52,985 nucleotides of DNA from Deltaproteobacteria bacterium RIFOXYD12_FULL_55_16 (GCA_001799255.1 MGTC01000036.1:10033-63017), one strand, 5' to 3'. Counted from the first letter of the stretch, positions 40,374 through 49,904 are shown. Numbers and translations are program-made. Notes: generated by a model from the sequence alone, not told the origin.

Positions 40374-41720
40374 CTACAGGGGAGGTACTCTTCCTATCGT
40401 AGTTGACATCAAAGATTCTGAATCCTGACTACTGACTACTGAATTCTGATTTCTATCCAAAGCTTTACGCCCGATATCCTTACGATAATAGCAACCCTCC
40501 CAGCTGATCTCCGCCGCAGCCTGGTAGGCCTTGGTAATGGCCTCCTGCACCGTGTCGCCGATGGCGGTCACTCCCAAAACCCGCCCGCCATTGGTGACCA
40601 CCGTCTCGCCCTGCAAGGCTGTCCCGGCATGAAAGACCACCACATCCTGATGCTGGCCCGCCCTGGCCAAACCATGAATGGCTTGGCCATTTTCATACTT
40701 GCCGGGATAGCCCCCGGCCGCCATGACCACACAGACTGTGGGCCGAGGGTCAATTTCCAGGGAGATCTCCGCCAGGCGGCCATCAACCACCGCCTCCATG
40801 ATCTCCAGCAGATCGGTTTTAAGCCGCATCAGCAGAGGCTGGGCCTCGGGATCGCCAAAGCGGCAATTAAACTCCAGCACCTTGATCACCCCCTGGTCAA
40901 TCATCAGACCCGCGTAAAGCACACCTTTGTACGGACAGCCTTCCGCCGCCAGGGCCTTGACCGTGGGCAGCATCACCGTTTCCATCACCTGCCGGTGCAG
41001 GGCTTCGGTCACCACCGGGGCCGGAGAATAGGCGCCCATGCCGCCGGTGTTCGGGCCCTGATCGCCATCAAAGATCGCCTTGTGATCCTGGGAAGTGGGC
41101 AGAGGCAAAACCGTCTCGCCATCGGTGAAGGCCAGAAAAGAGGCCTCCTCTCCCCGGAGAAATTCCTCAACCACCACCCGGTTGCCGGCCTCGCCAAAGG
41201 CCTTCTCCTGCATGAACAGATCCACCGCCGCCCTGGCCTCGGCAAGGGTCTGAGCCACCACCACCCCCTTGCCCGCAGCCAGGCCGTCGGTCTTGACCAC
41301 CAGCGGCGCGGCCTGCCTGTCAATATAACGAAGGGCCTCCTCCCGATCCGTAAAGGTCGCGTAAAAAGCAGAGGGGATATGATATTTTTCCAGCAGATCC
41401 TTCATGAAGACCTTGCTGCCTTCAAGGGTGGCGGCGTTGCCACGGGGGCCAAAGACCCGCAGACCTTTTTCTTCAAAATAATCGACGATCCCTAAGGCAA
41501 GAGGAACTTCCGGCCCAACCACGGTAAGATCAATCCTTTCCTGCCGGGCAAAATCAGCCAGCGCCTCAATCTCGGTGGCGCTGATCTTGACGCAGGTCGC
41601 CAGGGCGCTGATCCCGGCATTGCCAGGCGCGCAAAAAATATCCGTTACCCTGGGGCTTTGCCGCAATTTCCAAACCAGGGCATGCTCCCTGCCCCCTGAA
41701 CCAACAACCATAATCTTCAT
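40374..41720 (-). CDS. purD: Phosphoribosylamine-glycine ligase PurD
   Basis: A 448-residue ATP-grasp enzyme joining glycine to phosphoribosylamine in purine synthesis. It begins MKIMVVGSGGREHALVWKL, with VVGPEVPLALGIVDYF, VVKTDGLAAGKGVVVA, GPNTGGMGAYSPAP and VLEFNCRFGDPEAQPLL. The ATG at 41720 has AGGAG eight bases upstream; the longer frame to 41801 is not needed. The normal end is near residue 423 (CYYRKDIGRKAL). The last 25 residues (NQNSVVSSQDSESL and so on) come from short-repeat DNA and are probably not native. Confidence 0.95.
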   Translation of the reverse strand: MKIMVVGSGGREHALVWKLRQSPRVTDIFCAPGNAGISALATCVKISATEIEALADFARQERIDLTVVGPEVPLALGIVDYFEEKGLRVFGPRGNAATLEGSKVFMKDLLEKYHIPSAFYATFTDREEALRYIDRQAAPLVVKTDGLAAGKGVVVAQTLAEARAAVDLFMQEKAFGEAGNRVVVEEFLRGEEASFLAFTDGETVLPLPTSQDHKAIFDGDQGPNTGGMGAYSPAPVVTEALHRQVMETVMLPTVKALAAEGCPYKGVLYAGLMIDQGVIKVLEFNCRFGDPEAQPLLMRLKTDLLEIMEAVVDGRLAEISLEIDPRPTVCVVMAAGGYPGKYENGQAIHGLARAGQHQDVVVFHAGTALQGETVVTNGGRVLGVTAIGDTVQEAITKAYQAAAEISWEGCYYRKDIGRKALDRNQNSVVSSQDSESLMSTTIGRVPPL

Positions 41721-41915
41721 CAAAAATCTCCTGGGCTTTTCTCGGAAATTACCGGTTATATCCTTGGAGTCATTGAAAAATAACGCCAAAGAGTAAGGCA
41801 TCTTACCTCAAAACCGCCGGGCAAGAAAGCATAAAATCCAACCGCAACCACCAGCGCCAGACAACTTCCTGCCGCAGCCCCAGAGGCAGTCCGTTTTTTT
41901 GTCCTTGAAAGAATT

Positions 41916-41944
41916 TTGACAGTATGACGGCAGCCTGTTATATT
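41916..41944 (+). promoter_or_regulatory. Sigma-70 type promoter of hemL
   Basis: TTGACA (41916-41921), a 17-base spacer and TATATT (41939-41944). Spacing and both boxes are near consensus. It lies about 100 bases before the hemL start. Confidence 0.82.
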
Positions 41945-42047
41945 TTCCGCTCGCCGGAGACAGACAGCGCAGGTTGCAGGCGTTTACCGCTGGTTCCGTT
42001 TTTTGGCGCGGGGCCACCACCATTGAGAAGTCAAGGAGACCATGAGC

Positions 42048-43340
42048 ATGAAGACCGATATTTCGCATACCCTGTTTGTCAAGGCGCAGCAGCTTATCCC
42101 CGGCGGAGTGAATAGCCCGGTGCGGGCCTGTAAAGCCGTGGGCTGCGAGCCGCTTTTTGTCAAAAGAGCCGCTGGTTCGAAAATCCAGGATGTGGATGGC
42201 AACGAGTTCCTCGATTTTGTCTGCTCCTGGGGGCCGATGATCCTTGGCCATAATCATCCGGCTGTGGTCGAGGCCATTGAAAAAACCCTGCGGGATGGCA
42301 CCAGCTTCGGCGCGCCCTGCCCTCTGGAGATTGAACTGGCCGAGCTGGTGATCGCGGCCCTGCCTTCGGTGGAAAAGGTGCGTTTCGTCAGCTCGGGCAC
42401 CGAGGCGACCATGAGCGCCATCCGGCTGGCCAGAGGCTATACCGGGCGCAACATGGTGGTCAAGTTCGACGGCTGTTATCACGGCCATGCCGACAGCTTT
42501 CTAGTCAAGGCGGGATCCGGGGTGATCACCCTTGGTATTCCCGGCAGCCCGGGGGTGCCTGAGGATATTGTCAGAAACACGGTGTCTATTCCTTATAATA
42601 ACCAGGAGATTCTGGAGCAGACCCTGCGTGATGAAAAACTGGACATCGCCTGCGTGATCATCGAGGCGGTGGCCGGAAACATGGGGGTTGTCGCGCCGCA
42701 GCCCGGATTTCTGCAAAAGCTGCGCGCCCTGACCGCCGAACTGGGCATCGTCCTGATCTTCGACGAGGTGATCACTGGTCTGCGTCTGGCCCTGGGCGGA
42801 GCCCAGGAATACTTCGGGGTCATGCCGGATCTCACCTGTCTGGGCAAGATCATCGGCGGCGGCCTGCCGGTCGGGGCCTATGGCGGCAAAAAGGAACTCA
42901 TGGACACCATCTCTCCGGTGGGCCCGGTGTATCAAGCCGGAACCCTGTCCGGCAATCCTCTGGCCATGGCCGCGGGCGCAGCCACCATGCGGCAGCTGGC
43001 CCAGCCCGGCTTTTATGCCGCGCTGGAGGACAAATCGGCCCGCTTTGCCCAAAGCCTGACCGGGCTTGCGGAAAAATACCTGCCTGGCCAGACCACCCTG
43101 AATCGGGTGGGCTCGATGATGACCGCCTTTTTCACCCCTGGGCCGGTGGTTGATTTCGACTCCGCCATGCAGGCGGATACGGCCAGATACGGCCAGCATT
43201 TCCGGCAGATGCAGGCTCAGGGCATCTGGCTGGCGCCCTCCCAGTTCGAGGCCCTTTTCATCTCCGCCGCCCAGAGCGAAGCCGAGCTGGCCATGGCCCT
43301 CGAGAAAACTGAATGCTCATTCAAAAAGTTGGCTGGCTGA
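42048..43340 (+). CDS. hemL: Glutamate-1-semialdehyde 2,1-aminomutase HemL
   Basis: A 430-residue PLP enzyme that forms 5-aminolevulinate for heme, siroheme and cobalamin. It begins KAQQLIPGGVNSPVRACKAVG and has FVSSGTEATMSAIRLARGYTG, KFDGCYHGHADSFLVKAG, LIFDEVITGLRLALGGAQEYFGV and LGKIIGGGLPVGAYGGKKE with the PLP lysine. This shows use of the C5 pathway. AAGGAG (42033-42038) fits the ATG at 42048 better than the one at 42042, which is only three bases away. Confidence 0.96.
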   Translation: MKTDISHTLFVKAQQLIPGGVNSPVRACKAVGCEPLFVKRAAGSKIQDVDGNEFLDFVCSWGPMILGHNHPAVVEAIEKTLRDGTSFGAPCPLEIELAELVIAALPSVEKVRFVSSGTEATMSAIRLARGYTGRNMVVKFDGCYHGHADSFLVKAGSGVITLGIPGSPGVPEDIVRNTVSIPYNNQEILEQTLRDEKLDIACVIIEAVAGNMGVVAPQPGFLQKLRALTAELGIVLIFDEVITGLRLALGGAQEYFGVMPDLTCLGKIIGGGLPVGAYGGKKELMDTISPVGPVYQAGTLSGNPLAMAAGAATMRQLAQPGFYAALEDKSARFAQSLTGLAEKYLPGQTTLNRVGSMMTAFFTPGPVVDFDSAMQADTARYGQHFRQMQAQGIWLAPSQFEALFISAAQSEAELAMALEKTECSFKKLAG

Positions 43341-43351
43341 GAAAAAAGCCG

Positions 43352-43387
43352 TTGACTTTGGGGGGATGCCATGATAGGAATCCTATC
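43352..43387 (+). promoter_or_regulatory. Possible promoter and small palindrome before the F0 genes
   Basis: TTGACT (43352-43357), a 17-base spacer and TAGGAA (43375-43380). The -10 region overlaps the palindrome GATAGG-AAT-CCTATC (43373-43387), which might be an operator. The -10 box is weak. Confidence 0.4.
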
Positions 43388-43437
43388 GGTCGTAAATCAA
43401 GGGATTTTTTGCCCGAACAGCGAGCCAGGGGTTGAAG

Positions 43438-43662
43438 ATGTCCACTAACCGTAAGGATACTTTGCGGTTGCTGGCCCAGTTCAGCAATGTTGGCATGACC
43501 ATGGCCTTCTCCATCTTTATCGGGGTCGGCATCGGCTACTATCTGGATCATAAGGTGTTTGCCGGCAGAACCTCGCCCTGGTTGACCCTGATTTTTCTCG
43601 GCTTCGGGGTGGCGGCGGCTTTCAGAAACCTCTATGCCATGGCCAGCAGAAAGGATCTCTGA
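43438..43662 (+). CDS. atpZ: AtpZ/AtpI-family ATP synthase accessory protein
   Basis: A 74-residue protein with two membrane helices (FSIFIGVGIGYYLDHKVF and LTLIFLGFGVAAAFRNLY). It matches the small AtpZ/AtpI-like proteins (AtpI_F0F1, gene 1 subunit type) that precede F0 genes and are thought to help c-ring assembly or Mg uptake. The ATG at 43438 has AGGGG seven bases upstream; a TTG two codons earlier is possible. The stop overlaps the next start by one base. Confidence 0.82.
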   Translation: MSTNRKDTLRLLAQFSNVGMTMAFSIFIGVGIGYYLDHKVFAGRTSPWLTLIFLGFGVAAAFRNLYAMASRKDL

Positions 43663-44072
43663 TGGTGGCCAGCAACTCGAATCCCTTGCCTGGCGAGGTG
43701 TCGCTCAACAAGGTTGCAATCTTTAACTGGTTGTTGCTGGCGGCGCTCTCCGGCTTGGCCTGGCTTGGTTATTCCGGCTTTCAGGCCCTCTCCGTTTTTA
43801 TCGGCGGAGCGATTGCAAGCTTAAGTTTTATGTTTTTGAAAAGGGATCTAACCAGACTGCTCGCTGGGCCTCTTGAAGCTGGCAAGCCGTTGTTTTTTTT
43901 ACGATATTATCTGCGCCTGTCCCTGGTCGCTGGTGTTCTCTTCCTTCTGGTCAAGTATCAGCTGGTGCACACCGTCGCTCTTCTGATTGGCCTGTCCACC
44001 GTGCTTTTTGGTATCGGACTTGCGGTCATGGTCGCAGCAAAGGGGATTTATTTAGGGGCCGTCAAGAAATAA
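43662..44072 (+). CDS. atpI: ATP synthase subunit I-like protein
   Basis: A 136-residue membrane protein with four predicted helices (FNWLLLAALSGLAWLGYSGF, LSVFIGGAIASLSFMFL, YLRLSLVAGVLFLLVKY, LIGLSTVLFGIGLAVMV). It fits the ATP synthase I chain family, which aids assembly of the c-ring. It starts one base inside the atpZ stop. The last six codons and the TAA stop (LGAVKK) are inside a family B element, so the native C-terminus may be different. Confidence 0.8.
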   Translation: MVASNSNPLPGEVSLNKVAIFNWLLLAALSGLAWLGYSGFQALSVFIGGAIASLSFMFLKRDLTRLLAGPLEAGKPLFFLRYYLRLSLVAGVLFLLVKYQLVHTVALLIGLSTVLFGIGLAVMVAAKGIYLGAVKK

Positions 44073-44156
44073 TCATTCAAGTTCAGATTATTTCGTTATG
44101 GCTCCTTTATGCCGTTTCCGGGATCACAATTGTTCAACATTTCAAACGACGGCTCG
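44052..44156 (+). repeat. Family B element between atpI and atpB
   Basis: Aligns over its whole length with 32281-32387: TTAGGGGCCGT, TTATGGCTCCTTTATGCCG, and a CGACGGCT end. It contains the atpI stop codon and ends about 40 bases before atpB. The stem AGGGGCC / GGCTCCT has one G-U pair. Confidence 0.82.
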
Positions 44157-44192
44157 ACAAAGTTATAAATACAGGGGAGGCTTCGCACATCC

Positions 44193-44915
44193 ATGGAACA
44201 TCCAATACTGTTTATTTCGCTTATTTTGCAGAATCTGGGCTTGCCTGTACCCCACGGCCCGATTGGGGATACACTGCTGGCCAAGCTGGTTTCTCCGCAC
44301 ATGACCTACACCTGGCTGGTCATGCTCTTTTTGATCATTGTCCCGAAACTTACCCTGGGCAAGATGTCCCTGGTGCCTGGCAAAGGGCAGAATTTCTGGG
44401 AGGTCATCATTGGCGGCCTTGAGGAATTCATGGCGGACAACATGGGCAAGGAAGGGGCAAAAATGATGTTCCCCATGCTGGCCACCTTTGCCATCTATAT
44501 CCTGGTGGCGAACATGATCGGCCTCATGCCGGGCTTCATGTCCCCGACTTCCAACATCAACATCACCGTGGCCTGCACCCTGATCATCTTCTGCACCACC
44601 CACATTCTGGGGGTAAAGTTCCATGGCTTCGGTTACATCAAGCATTTTCTCGGCCCCATCCCCTGGCTGATTCCCCTGATGTTCCCCATCGAGCTCATCA
44701 GTCATTTCGCCAGGCTTCTTTCTCTCTCCATCCGTCTTTTCGGCAATATCATGGCCAAAGAAACCCTGCTGGGCCTTTTGTTCATGCTGGCTGGCGCCTA
44801 CTTTGCCCCGCTGCCCATCCTTTGCCTGGGCGTTTTTGTTTCCATCGTGCAGGCGGTAGTTTTTCTGCTGCTGTCGATTCTCTATTTTTCCGCCGCCATG
44901 GAGCATGCCCATTAA
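44193..44915 (+). CDS. atpB: F0F1 ATP synthase subunit a
   Basis: A 240-residue membrane protein forming the proton half-channels of F0. It has SPTSNINITVACTLIIF and ELISHFARLLSLSIRLFGNI, with the essential Arg in SIRLFGN. The last helix ends in VVFLLLSILYFSAAMEHAH. Length is normal. It comes after atpZ-atpI and before atpE. The F1 genes and the b subunits are not in this window. Confidence 0.97.
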   Translation: MEHPILFISLILQNLGLPVPHGPIGDTLLAKLVSPHMTYTWLVMLFLIIVPKLTLGKMSLVPGKGQNFWEVIIGGLEEFMADNMGKEGAKMMFPMLATFAIYILVANMIGLMPGFMSPTSNINITVACTLIIFCTTHILGVKFHGFGYIKHFLGPIPWLIPLMFPIELISHFARLLSLSIRLFGNIMAKETLLGLLFMLAGAYFAPLPILCLGVFVSIVQAVVFLLLSILYFSAAMEHAH

Positions 44916-44948
44916 GCTCTTGTATTGAGTGTATCCCCGGTTCCTTGA

Positions 44949-45353
<405 letters not shown>

Positions 45354-45380
45354 GCCAGTTAAAACTGGATCTGGTTTTGT

Positions 45381-45412
45381 AAGGCCGCAGGGGAAACCCT
45401 TGCGGCCTTTTT
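45381..45412 (+). terminator. Rho-independent terminator after atpE
   Basis: AAGGCCGCA-GGGG / CCCTTGCGGCCTT stem with an AAA loop and a T-run (TTTTT) after it. Ends the F0 operon 28 bases after atpE. A near copy follows the next gene. Confidence 0.9.
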
Positions 45413-45434
45413 CGTTTTCCGGGGTTCTCCGCTG

Positions 45435-46160
45435 ATGAGCGAAGTCGTTGTCCCTCCCTGTCGCGGCAAAAACGAGCCGCAGCTTCCGGCCTGTGGCCTT
45501 CTCCTGGTTAATCCTGCCGAGGCCCGGCAGGCGACGCAGATTTCCAGCCAGGAAGGCTGGAGCCGACATTTCCTTTTTCACAGCAATCTCTATCTTGCTC
45601 AATCCCCGCCCAGGTTCTGGGCAGGCCCGGCCATGGGCGCGCCCATGGCGGTAATCTGCCTGGAAAAGCTCATTGCCCTTGGCGCTAAACGAATCATCGT
45701 CTGCGGCTGGTGCGGTTCGCTCCTGCCGGATCTGGGCTTAGGCGAGCTGGTGCTGCCAACCTGGGCCATCAGTGAGGAAGGCACCTCCGCCCATTACCCG
45801 CTGGCGGGCAGGAGCGAATCTTCTCCTAAGCTGCGTAAATCCCTGAAGGATTTTTTTGCCGACAAGGGTCAAGAACCTTGGGAAGGGCCGGTCTGGACGA
45901 CCGACGCCCTGTACCGCGAAACCAGAGAAAAGGTTGTCCGCTACGGCGCAGAGGGTATTCTCGCCGTGGACATGGAATCTTCCGCGCTCATGCAGGTCGC
46001 GGCTTTTCGCCAGGTTGAACTGGCCGTGGTGATGATGGTTTCGGATCTGTTATGGCAGGAACCTTGGCGACCTGCTTTTCAGAGCAAGGAATTCCGCAGA
46101 CGCTCACAGGGCCTGGTGGAGGATTTGCTGCGCTGGATCGGCGAACTTGCGCTGGCGTAA
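45435..46160 (+). CDS. Nucleoside phosphorylase-family protein
   Basis: A 241-residue protein of the PNP/UDP phosphorylase fold, which cleaves nucleosides with phosphate. It has AGPAMGAPMAVICLEKLIALG and IIVCGWCGSL (phosphate-binding region), WTTDALYRET and the MESSALMQVAAFR signature near residue 180. Which nucleoside is used is unclear; the MES motif is typical of uridine or purine phosphorylases and of MTA nucleosidases. It lies alone between two similar terminators, so it has its own transcript, but I see no clear promoter because it starts only 22 bases after the first one. Confidence 0.87.
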   Translation: MSEVVVPPCRGKNEPQLPACGLLLVNPAEARQATQISSQEGWSRHFLFHSNLYLAQSPPRFWAGPAMGAPMAVICLEKLIALGAKRIIVCGWCGSLLPDLGLGELVLPTWAISEEGTSAHYPLAGRSESSPKLRKSLKDFFADKGQEPWEGPVWTTDALYRETREKVVRYGAEGILAVDMESSALMQVAAFRQVELAVVMMVSDLLWQEPWRPAFQSKEFRRRSQGLVEDLLRWIGELALA

Positions 46161-46226
46161 GAAAAAATGGAGCGTCGTCGTTATTTTGCCCCCCAGGGCA
46201 TGGTTTGTCCCAGTCAGGGTGTTTGT

Positions 46227-46257
46227 AAGGCCGCAGAGGTTTTCCCTTGCGGCCTTT
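46227..46257 (+). terminator. Rho-independent terminator after the phosphorylase gene
   Basis: AAGGCCGCA / TGCGGCCTT stem with a TTTT tail. About 55 bases around it, from TTTGTAAGG to GGGTTCTCCG, are nearly the same as around the terminator at 45381. Confidence 0.85.
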
Positions 46258-46650
46258 TCTGCTTTTTTGGGTTCTCCGGTGGTGGAAACCAGATAGGAAA
46301 TAATGGAGAAAATCGGGATAACCCCAGATTTTGTCGCGTTTAAATTGTCCAATCTTCGACATTCAGGGCGGCGACCTGCCAGTTCCGTACGGACGCCTTA
46401 TCTATTACCCGTCGACCGGAGACAGTTTACGAAACTATTCCGCCTGCAGTATTCCAGCTCGTCTTCTTCAGATAAAAACAAAAACTCCCGCCAGTGACCA
46501 AAGACGGAGAATTTCTTGGCCGAATGCATTCCGCCCCTTGTATTTATTTCACTCTTCGCTTATTTTGTGGCCACCTTCCGGGTGACAGATCTGCTGCGGG
46601 ACGGCTTTTGTCTTACTTTGAAGGCACAGTTTATAAAACGAGGCTCAAAC
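46258..46650. other. Intergenic stretch before lepB
   Basis: Nearly 400 bases without a gene I can support. Short overlapping frames (46303-46497, 46331-46585) lack family resemblance. An open frame in the lepB phase begins at 46516 with TTG and looks untranslated. It should contain the lepB promoter; none is clear enough to list. Confidence 0.4.
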
Positions 46651-47271
46651 GTGTTCAAGAAAAACCCTGACATAAATAAATCTGTTCTGCGGGAATATGC
46701 CGAGGCAATCATTATTGCCCTGCTCCTGGCGCTTTTCATCAGAACTTTCGTGGTGCAGGCTTTCAAAATTCCTTCCGGCTCCATGATCCCCACCTTGCTG
46801 ATTGGCGATCATATTCTGGTCAATAAATTCGGCTATGGCATAAAAAACCCTCTGAATGGAGCCACCTGGGTCGCGGTGGCCGATCCCCAGCGACACGATG
46901 TCATTGTCTTTAAGTATCCGCAAAATCCCGACCAGGATTTTATCAAACGGGTGGTGGGGGTGGCCGGGGATCAGATTGAAATTGTGCGTAAAAAAGTATT
47001 TGTCAACGGAGAGCCTTTTATTGAGCCAAACGCCGAGAACCTGGACGAGGAAACTTCCTCGCGGTCTCCCAGAGACAATATGGAGCCAACAACCGTGCCG
47101 CCCGGCGCCGTTTTTGTCCTGGGGGATAACCGGGACAACAGCCACGATAGTCGATTCTGGGGCTTTGTTGATCTTGCGGCTATCAGGGGCAAGGCCTTTA
47201 TGCTCTACTGGTCATGGGACAGTGAGAATTTCAGGGTGCGCTGGGAGCGAATTCTCAATCTGATCCCTTGA
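46651..47271 (+). CDS. lepB: Signal peptidase I
   Basis: A 206-residue membrane protease that removes signal peptides from exported proteins. One N-terminal span (AIIIALLLALFIRTFVVQAF) precedes the catalytic Ser in IPSGSMIPTLLIGD. The catalytic Lys is in FIKRVVGVAGDQIEI, and box E is GDNRDNSHDSRFWGFV. GTG at 46651 with GAGG seven bases upstream gives the normal length. A TTG at 46516 would add 45 residues with an extra hydrophobic stretch and is less likely. Confidence 0.93.
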   Translation: MFKKNPDINKSVLREYAEAIIIALLLALFIRTFVVQAFKIPSGSMIPTLLIGDHILVNKFGYGIKNPLNGATWVAVADPQRHDVIVFKYPQNPDQDFIKRVVGVAGDQIEIVRKKVFVNGEPFIEPNAENLDEETSSRSPRDNMEPTTVPPGAVFVLGDNRDNSHDSRFWGFVDLAAIRGKAFMLYWSWDSENFRVRWERILNLIP

Positions 47272-47422
47272 GCCGTTGGGCAAGGGCTGCGCCCCTCGCG
47301 GCAGTTAACGAATCGTTCTTTCGTAACGGCTGCTAAAAAACTTCTAGACCAAAGGCGAGAGTTTTTTCTATTCTGATATTGATGCGGCGTTAACCCCCTC
47401 ATATTTTCACGGAAAGAATCGT
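47272..47422 (+). other. Leader region of pyrB
   Basis: About 150 bases. It holds a hairpin (GCAG-TTAACGAA / TTTCGTAA-CGGCTGC) near 47301-47336 that resembles one half of a family B element. A role as attenuator for pyrBC is possible, but no T-run or leader peptide is clear. Confidence 0.35.
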
Positions 47423-48355
47423 ATGGATCCCGAGTACCGATTCAGCCATAAACATCTCCTGGGGCTTGCCGATTTCTCTGTGACAGATATTCAGGCCGTT
47501 CTGCAGACGGCGGAATCGTTCAAGGAAATTTCTTCCCGCTCCATAAAAAAAGTCCCGACCCTTCGCGGCAAAACCATTATCAATTTTTTCTTTGAGCCAA
47601 GCACCCGGACCCGCCTGTCTTTTGAGGTTGCCGCAAAGCGCATGAGCGCGGACACCTTTAATATCTCCAACTCCGGCAGCAGCACGGTGAAGGGGGAGAC
47701 CCTCATTGACACCGCGAAGAACCTCGCCGCCATGAATCCGGACTGCATCATCCTCCGGCATCCCTGCTCAGGCGCAGCTCGCCTGCTGGCCGGGCATATC
47801 AACGCCTCGGTGCTTAATGCCGGGGACGGAACCCACGAACATCCCAGCCAGGGCCTCCTCGATCTGATGACGGTCAGGGAAGCCAAGGGCCGAATCGCCG
47901 GCCTGAAAATCGCCATTATTGGCGATATCGCCCACAGTCGGGTGGCACATTCAAATATCATCGGCTTTTCCAAGATGGGTGCCTCCGTAGTGGTAAGCGG
48001 CCCGGCGACCCTGATCCCTCCCGGCGTCGAGGAGTTGGGCGCCAAGGTCAGCAAAACGGTGCTGAAGGCGGTTGAGGGGGCGGATGTAATCATGGCTCTG
48101 CGCATCCAGCAAGAGCGGCAGCAGGATCCTCTCTTTCCCTCCCTGCGGGAATATGCGAATTTTTTTGGCGTTACCCAGAAGGTGGTGGCGGTCGCCAGTC
48201 CTGAGGCGATCATCATGCACCCTGGCCCGATAAACCGGGGGGTTGAGCTTGATCCTAAGCTTGCCGATGGCAGCCGTTCGGTGATTCTGGAGCAGGTTGC
48301 CAACGGTGTGGCGGTGAGGATGGCCTTGCTTTATTTGATCATGGGAGGCGATTAG
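47423..48355 (+). CDS. pyrB: Aspartate carbamoyltransferase catalytic chain
   Basis: A 310-residue enzyme that joins carbamoyl phosphate and aspartate in pyrimidine synthesis. It has the carbamoyl-phosphate motif FFEPSTRTRLSFEVAAKRM, DCIILRHPCSG, HPSQGLLDLMTVREAKG and MHPGPINRGVEL. No pyrI regulatory chain follows; pyrC begins one base after the stop. The ATG at 47423 follows GGAAAG. Confidence 0.97.
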   Translation: MDPEYRFSHKHLLGLADFSVTDIQAVLQTAESFKEISSRSIKKVPTLRGKTIINFFFEPSTRTRLSFEVAAKRMSADTFNISNSGSSTVKGETLIDTAKNLAAMNPDCIILRHPCSGAARLLAGHINASVLNAGDGTHEHPSQGLLDLMTVREAKGRIAGLKIAIIGDIAHSRVAHSNIIGFSKMGASVVVSGPATLIPPGVEELGAKVSKTVLKAVEGADVIMALRIQQERQQDPLFPSLREYANFFGVTQKVVAVASPEAIIMHPGPINRGVELDPKLADGSRSVILEQVANGVAVRMALLYLIMGGD

Positions 48356-48356
48356 C

Positions 48357-49649
48357 ATGCCCGGACTTATCCTTTTAAAGAATGGGCGGGTGATTGATCC
48401 GGCAAACGGCATTGATCAGCTTCTTGATCTGTTGATCGCCGGTGGCAGAATAAGCGCGGTGGCTCAGCCAGGCTCTCTTGCCGAGCAGTCAGGGTGCCTG
48501 GTTTATGACCTGGCAGGCAAGTGGGTGGTGCCTGGTTTGATCGACATGCATGTGCATCTGCGGGAGCCAGGTCAGGAGGACAAGGAAACCATCGCCACAG
48601 GAACCCGCGCCGCAGCGGCCGGGGGTTTTACCGCTGTGGCCGCCATGCCGAACACCAACCCGGTCAATGACAATCAGACTGTGACCCTGTTCATTCTGGC
48701 CAAGGCGGCGGAAGCTGGTTTTGCCAGGGTCTACCCGGTGGGCGCGATCAGCCGTGGGAGCAAGGGGGAGCATCTGGCGGAATTTGGCGAACTGCGTCAG
48801 GCCGGGGCGGTTGCCGTAACCGATGATGGCTTGCCGGTGGGCAATAGTCAGCTCATGCGCCGCGCCCTGGAATATGCGGGCAACCATGATCTGCTGGTCA
48901 TTTCCCATGCCGAGGAGCTGTCGCTCAGTCACAGCGGGACGATGAACCATGGGGCCCTGGCCACCAGGCTCGGCCTGGGGGGAATCCCCTCTGTCGCCGA
49001 AGAAATCATGGTGTATCGCGATCTGGCCCTGGCGGAATTTACCCGGCGGCCCATCCATATCGCCCATGTCAGCACGAAAGAATCCCTGTCTCTGATCAGA
49101 AGGGCCAAGGAGAAGGGGGTGGCTGTTACCGCAGAAACAGCGCCGCATTATTTCACCCTTACGGAAACGGCGGTGGATGGCTATAACACCCTGGCGAAAA
49201 TGAATCCTCCCCTGCGCACCGAGGCGGATGTGGCCGCAGTCCGGGAAGCCTTGCGGGACGGAACCCTTGACGCTATTGCCACGGATCATGCGCCGCACAG
49301 CGAGCTGGACAAGGAGAGGGAATTTGCTCTGGCGGCCAATGGCATCATCGGCCTGGAAACCGCGGTGCCGTTAACCTTACGGCTGGTGCGGGAAAATCAG
49401 CTTGAGGCCCGGAGGATGGTGGAGCTGCTGTCGGTGAATCCGGCCCGGATTCTTGGGGTGGAAGGCGGCGCCCTTTCCGTGGGGGCAGCGGCGGATGTAA
49501 CGGTTATTGATCCGGAGAAGAAGTTTATTTTCAGCGAAGAGAGCATTCAGTCCAAGAGCAGGAATTCACCGTTTCTTGGCTGGGAGTTGCAGGGCAAGGC
49601 GGTGCTGACCATCATGGCTGGCAAAATAACCTGGCAGGAAACCTTGTAA
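48357..49649 (+). CDS. pyrC: Dihydroorotase
   Basis: A 430-residue amidohydrolase (type I dihydroorotase) that closes carbamoyl aspartate to dihydroorotate. It has the metal-binding HxH in GLIDMHVHLREPGQEDKET, AMPNTNPVNDN, VTAETAPHYFTLTE and DAIATDHAPHSELDKE with the catalytic Asp. Type I forms may pair with PyrB in one complex, which fits the gene order. The TAA stop is the first triplet of repeat A4. Confidence 0.97.
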   Translation: MPGLILLKNGRVIDPANGIDQLLDLLIAGGRISAVAQPGSLAEQSGCLVYDLAGKWVVPGLIDMHVHLREPGQEDKETIATGTRAAAAGGFTAVAAMPNTNPVNDNQTVTLFILAKAAEAGFARVYPVGAISRGSKGEHLAEFGELRQAGAVAVTDDGLPVGNSQLMRRALEYAGNHDLLVISHAEELSLSHSGTMNHGALATRLGLGGIPSVAEEIMVYRDLALAEFTRRPIHIAHVSTKESLSLIRRAKEKGVAVTAETAPHYFTLTETAVDGYNTLAKMNPPLRTEADVAAVREALRDGTLDAIATDHAPHSELDKEREFALAANGIIGLETAVPLTLRLVRENQLEARRMVELLSVNPARILGVEGGALSVGAAADVTVIDPEKKFIFSEESIQSKSRNSPFLGWELQGKAVLTIMAGKITWQETL

Positions 49650-49823
49650 CCGTTCAGCAGCACCGCATCTGCTTTGTCATCGGCCTGGTCCGCATACCTT
49701 ATGTTTAGAGCCCCTCGGGGATAGGGGCTTTTATCCAGCTTTGCTGGGATAGCGTACAGGCCTCTTTGTCGGCACTTCTGCCGACGATTGACACGCGCAT
49801 CTACGGCACTGCTGAACGGTTAC
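49646..49823 (+). repeat. Family A palindromic element, copy A4 (long form, 178 bp)
   Basis: The perfect 15-bp outer stem GTAACCGTTCAGCAG / CTGCTGAACGGTTAC includes the pyrC stop codon. Inside are AGAGCCCCT / AGGGGCTTT, TATCCAGC / GCTGGGATA and GTCGGCA / TGCCGAC in the same order as in copy A2, with T-A changed to C-G in the first stem. Confidence 0.9.
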
Positions 49824-49904
49824 AGAACTTTCAACTCTTGACGTTGTTCAGCAGTCTTCCGACGATTGGCAAACAAATATCCTCCCTTGCGAGAAATTAT
49901 ACCC

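Noticed and set aside
41808-42488. 226-codon minus-strand gene between purD and hemL
   Set aside because: It overlaps the hemL promoter and start and reads as antisense of hemL.
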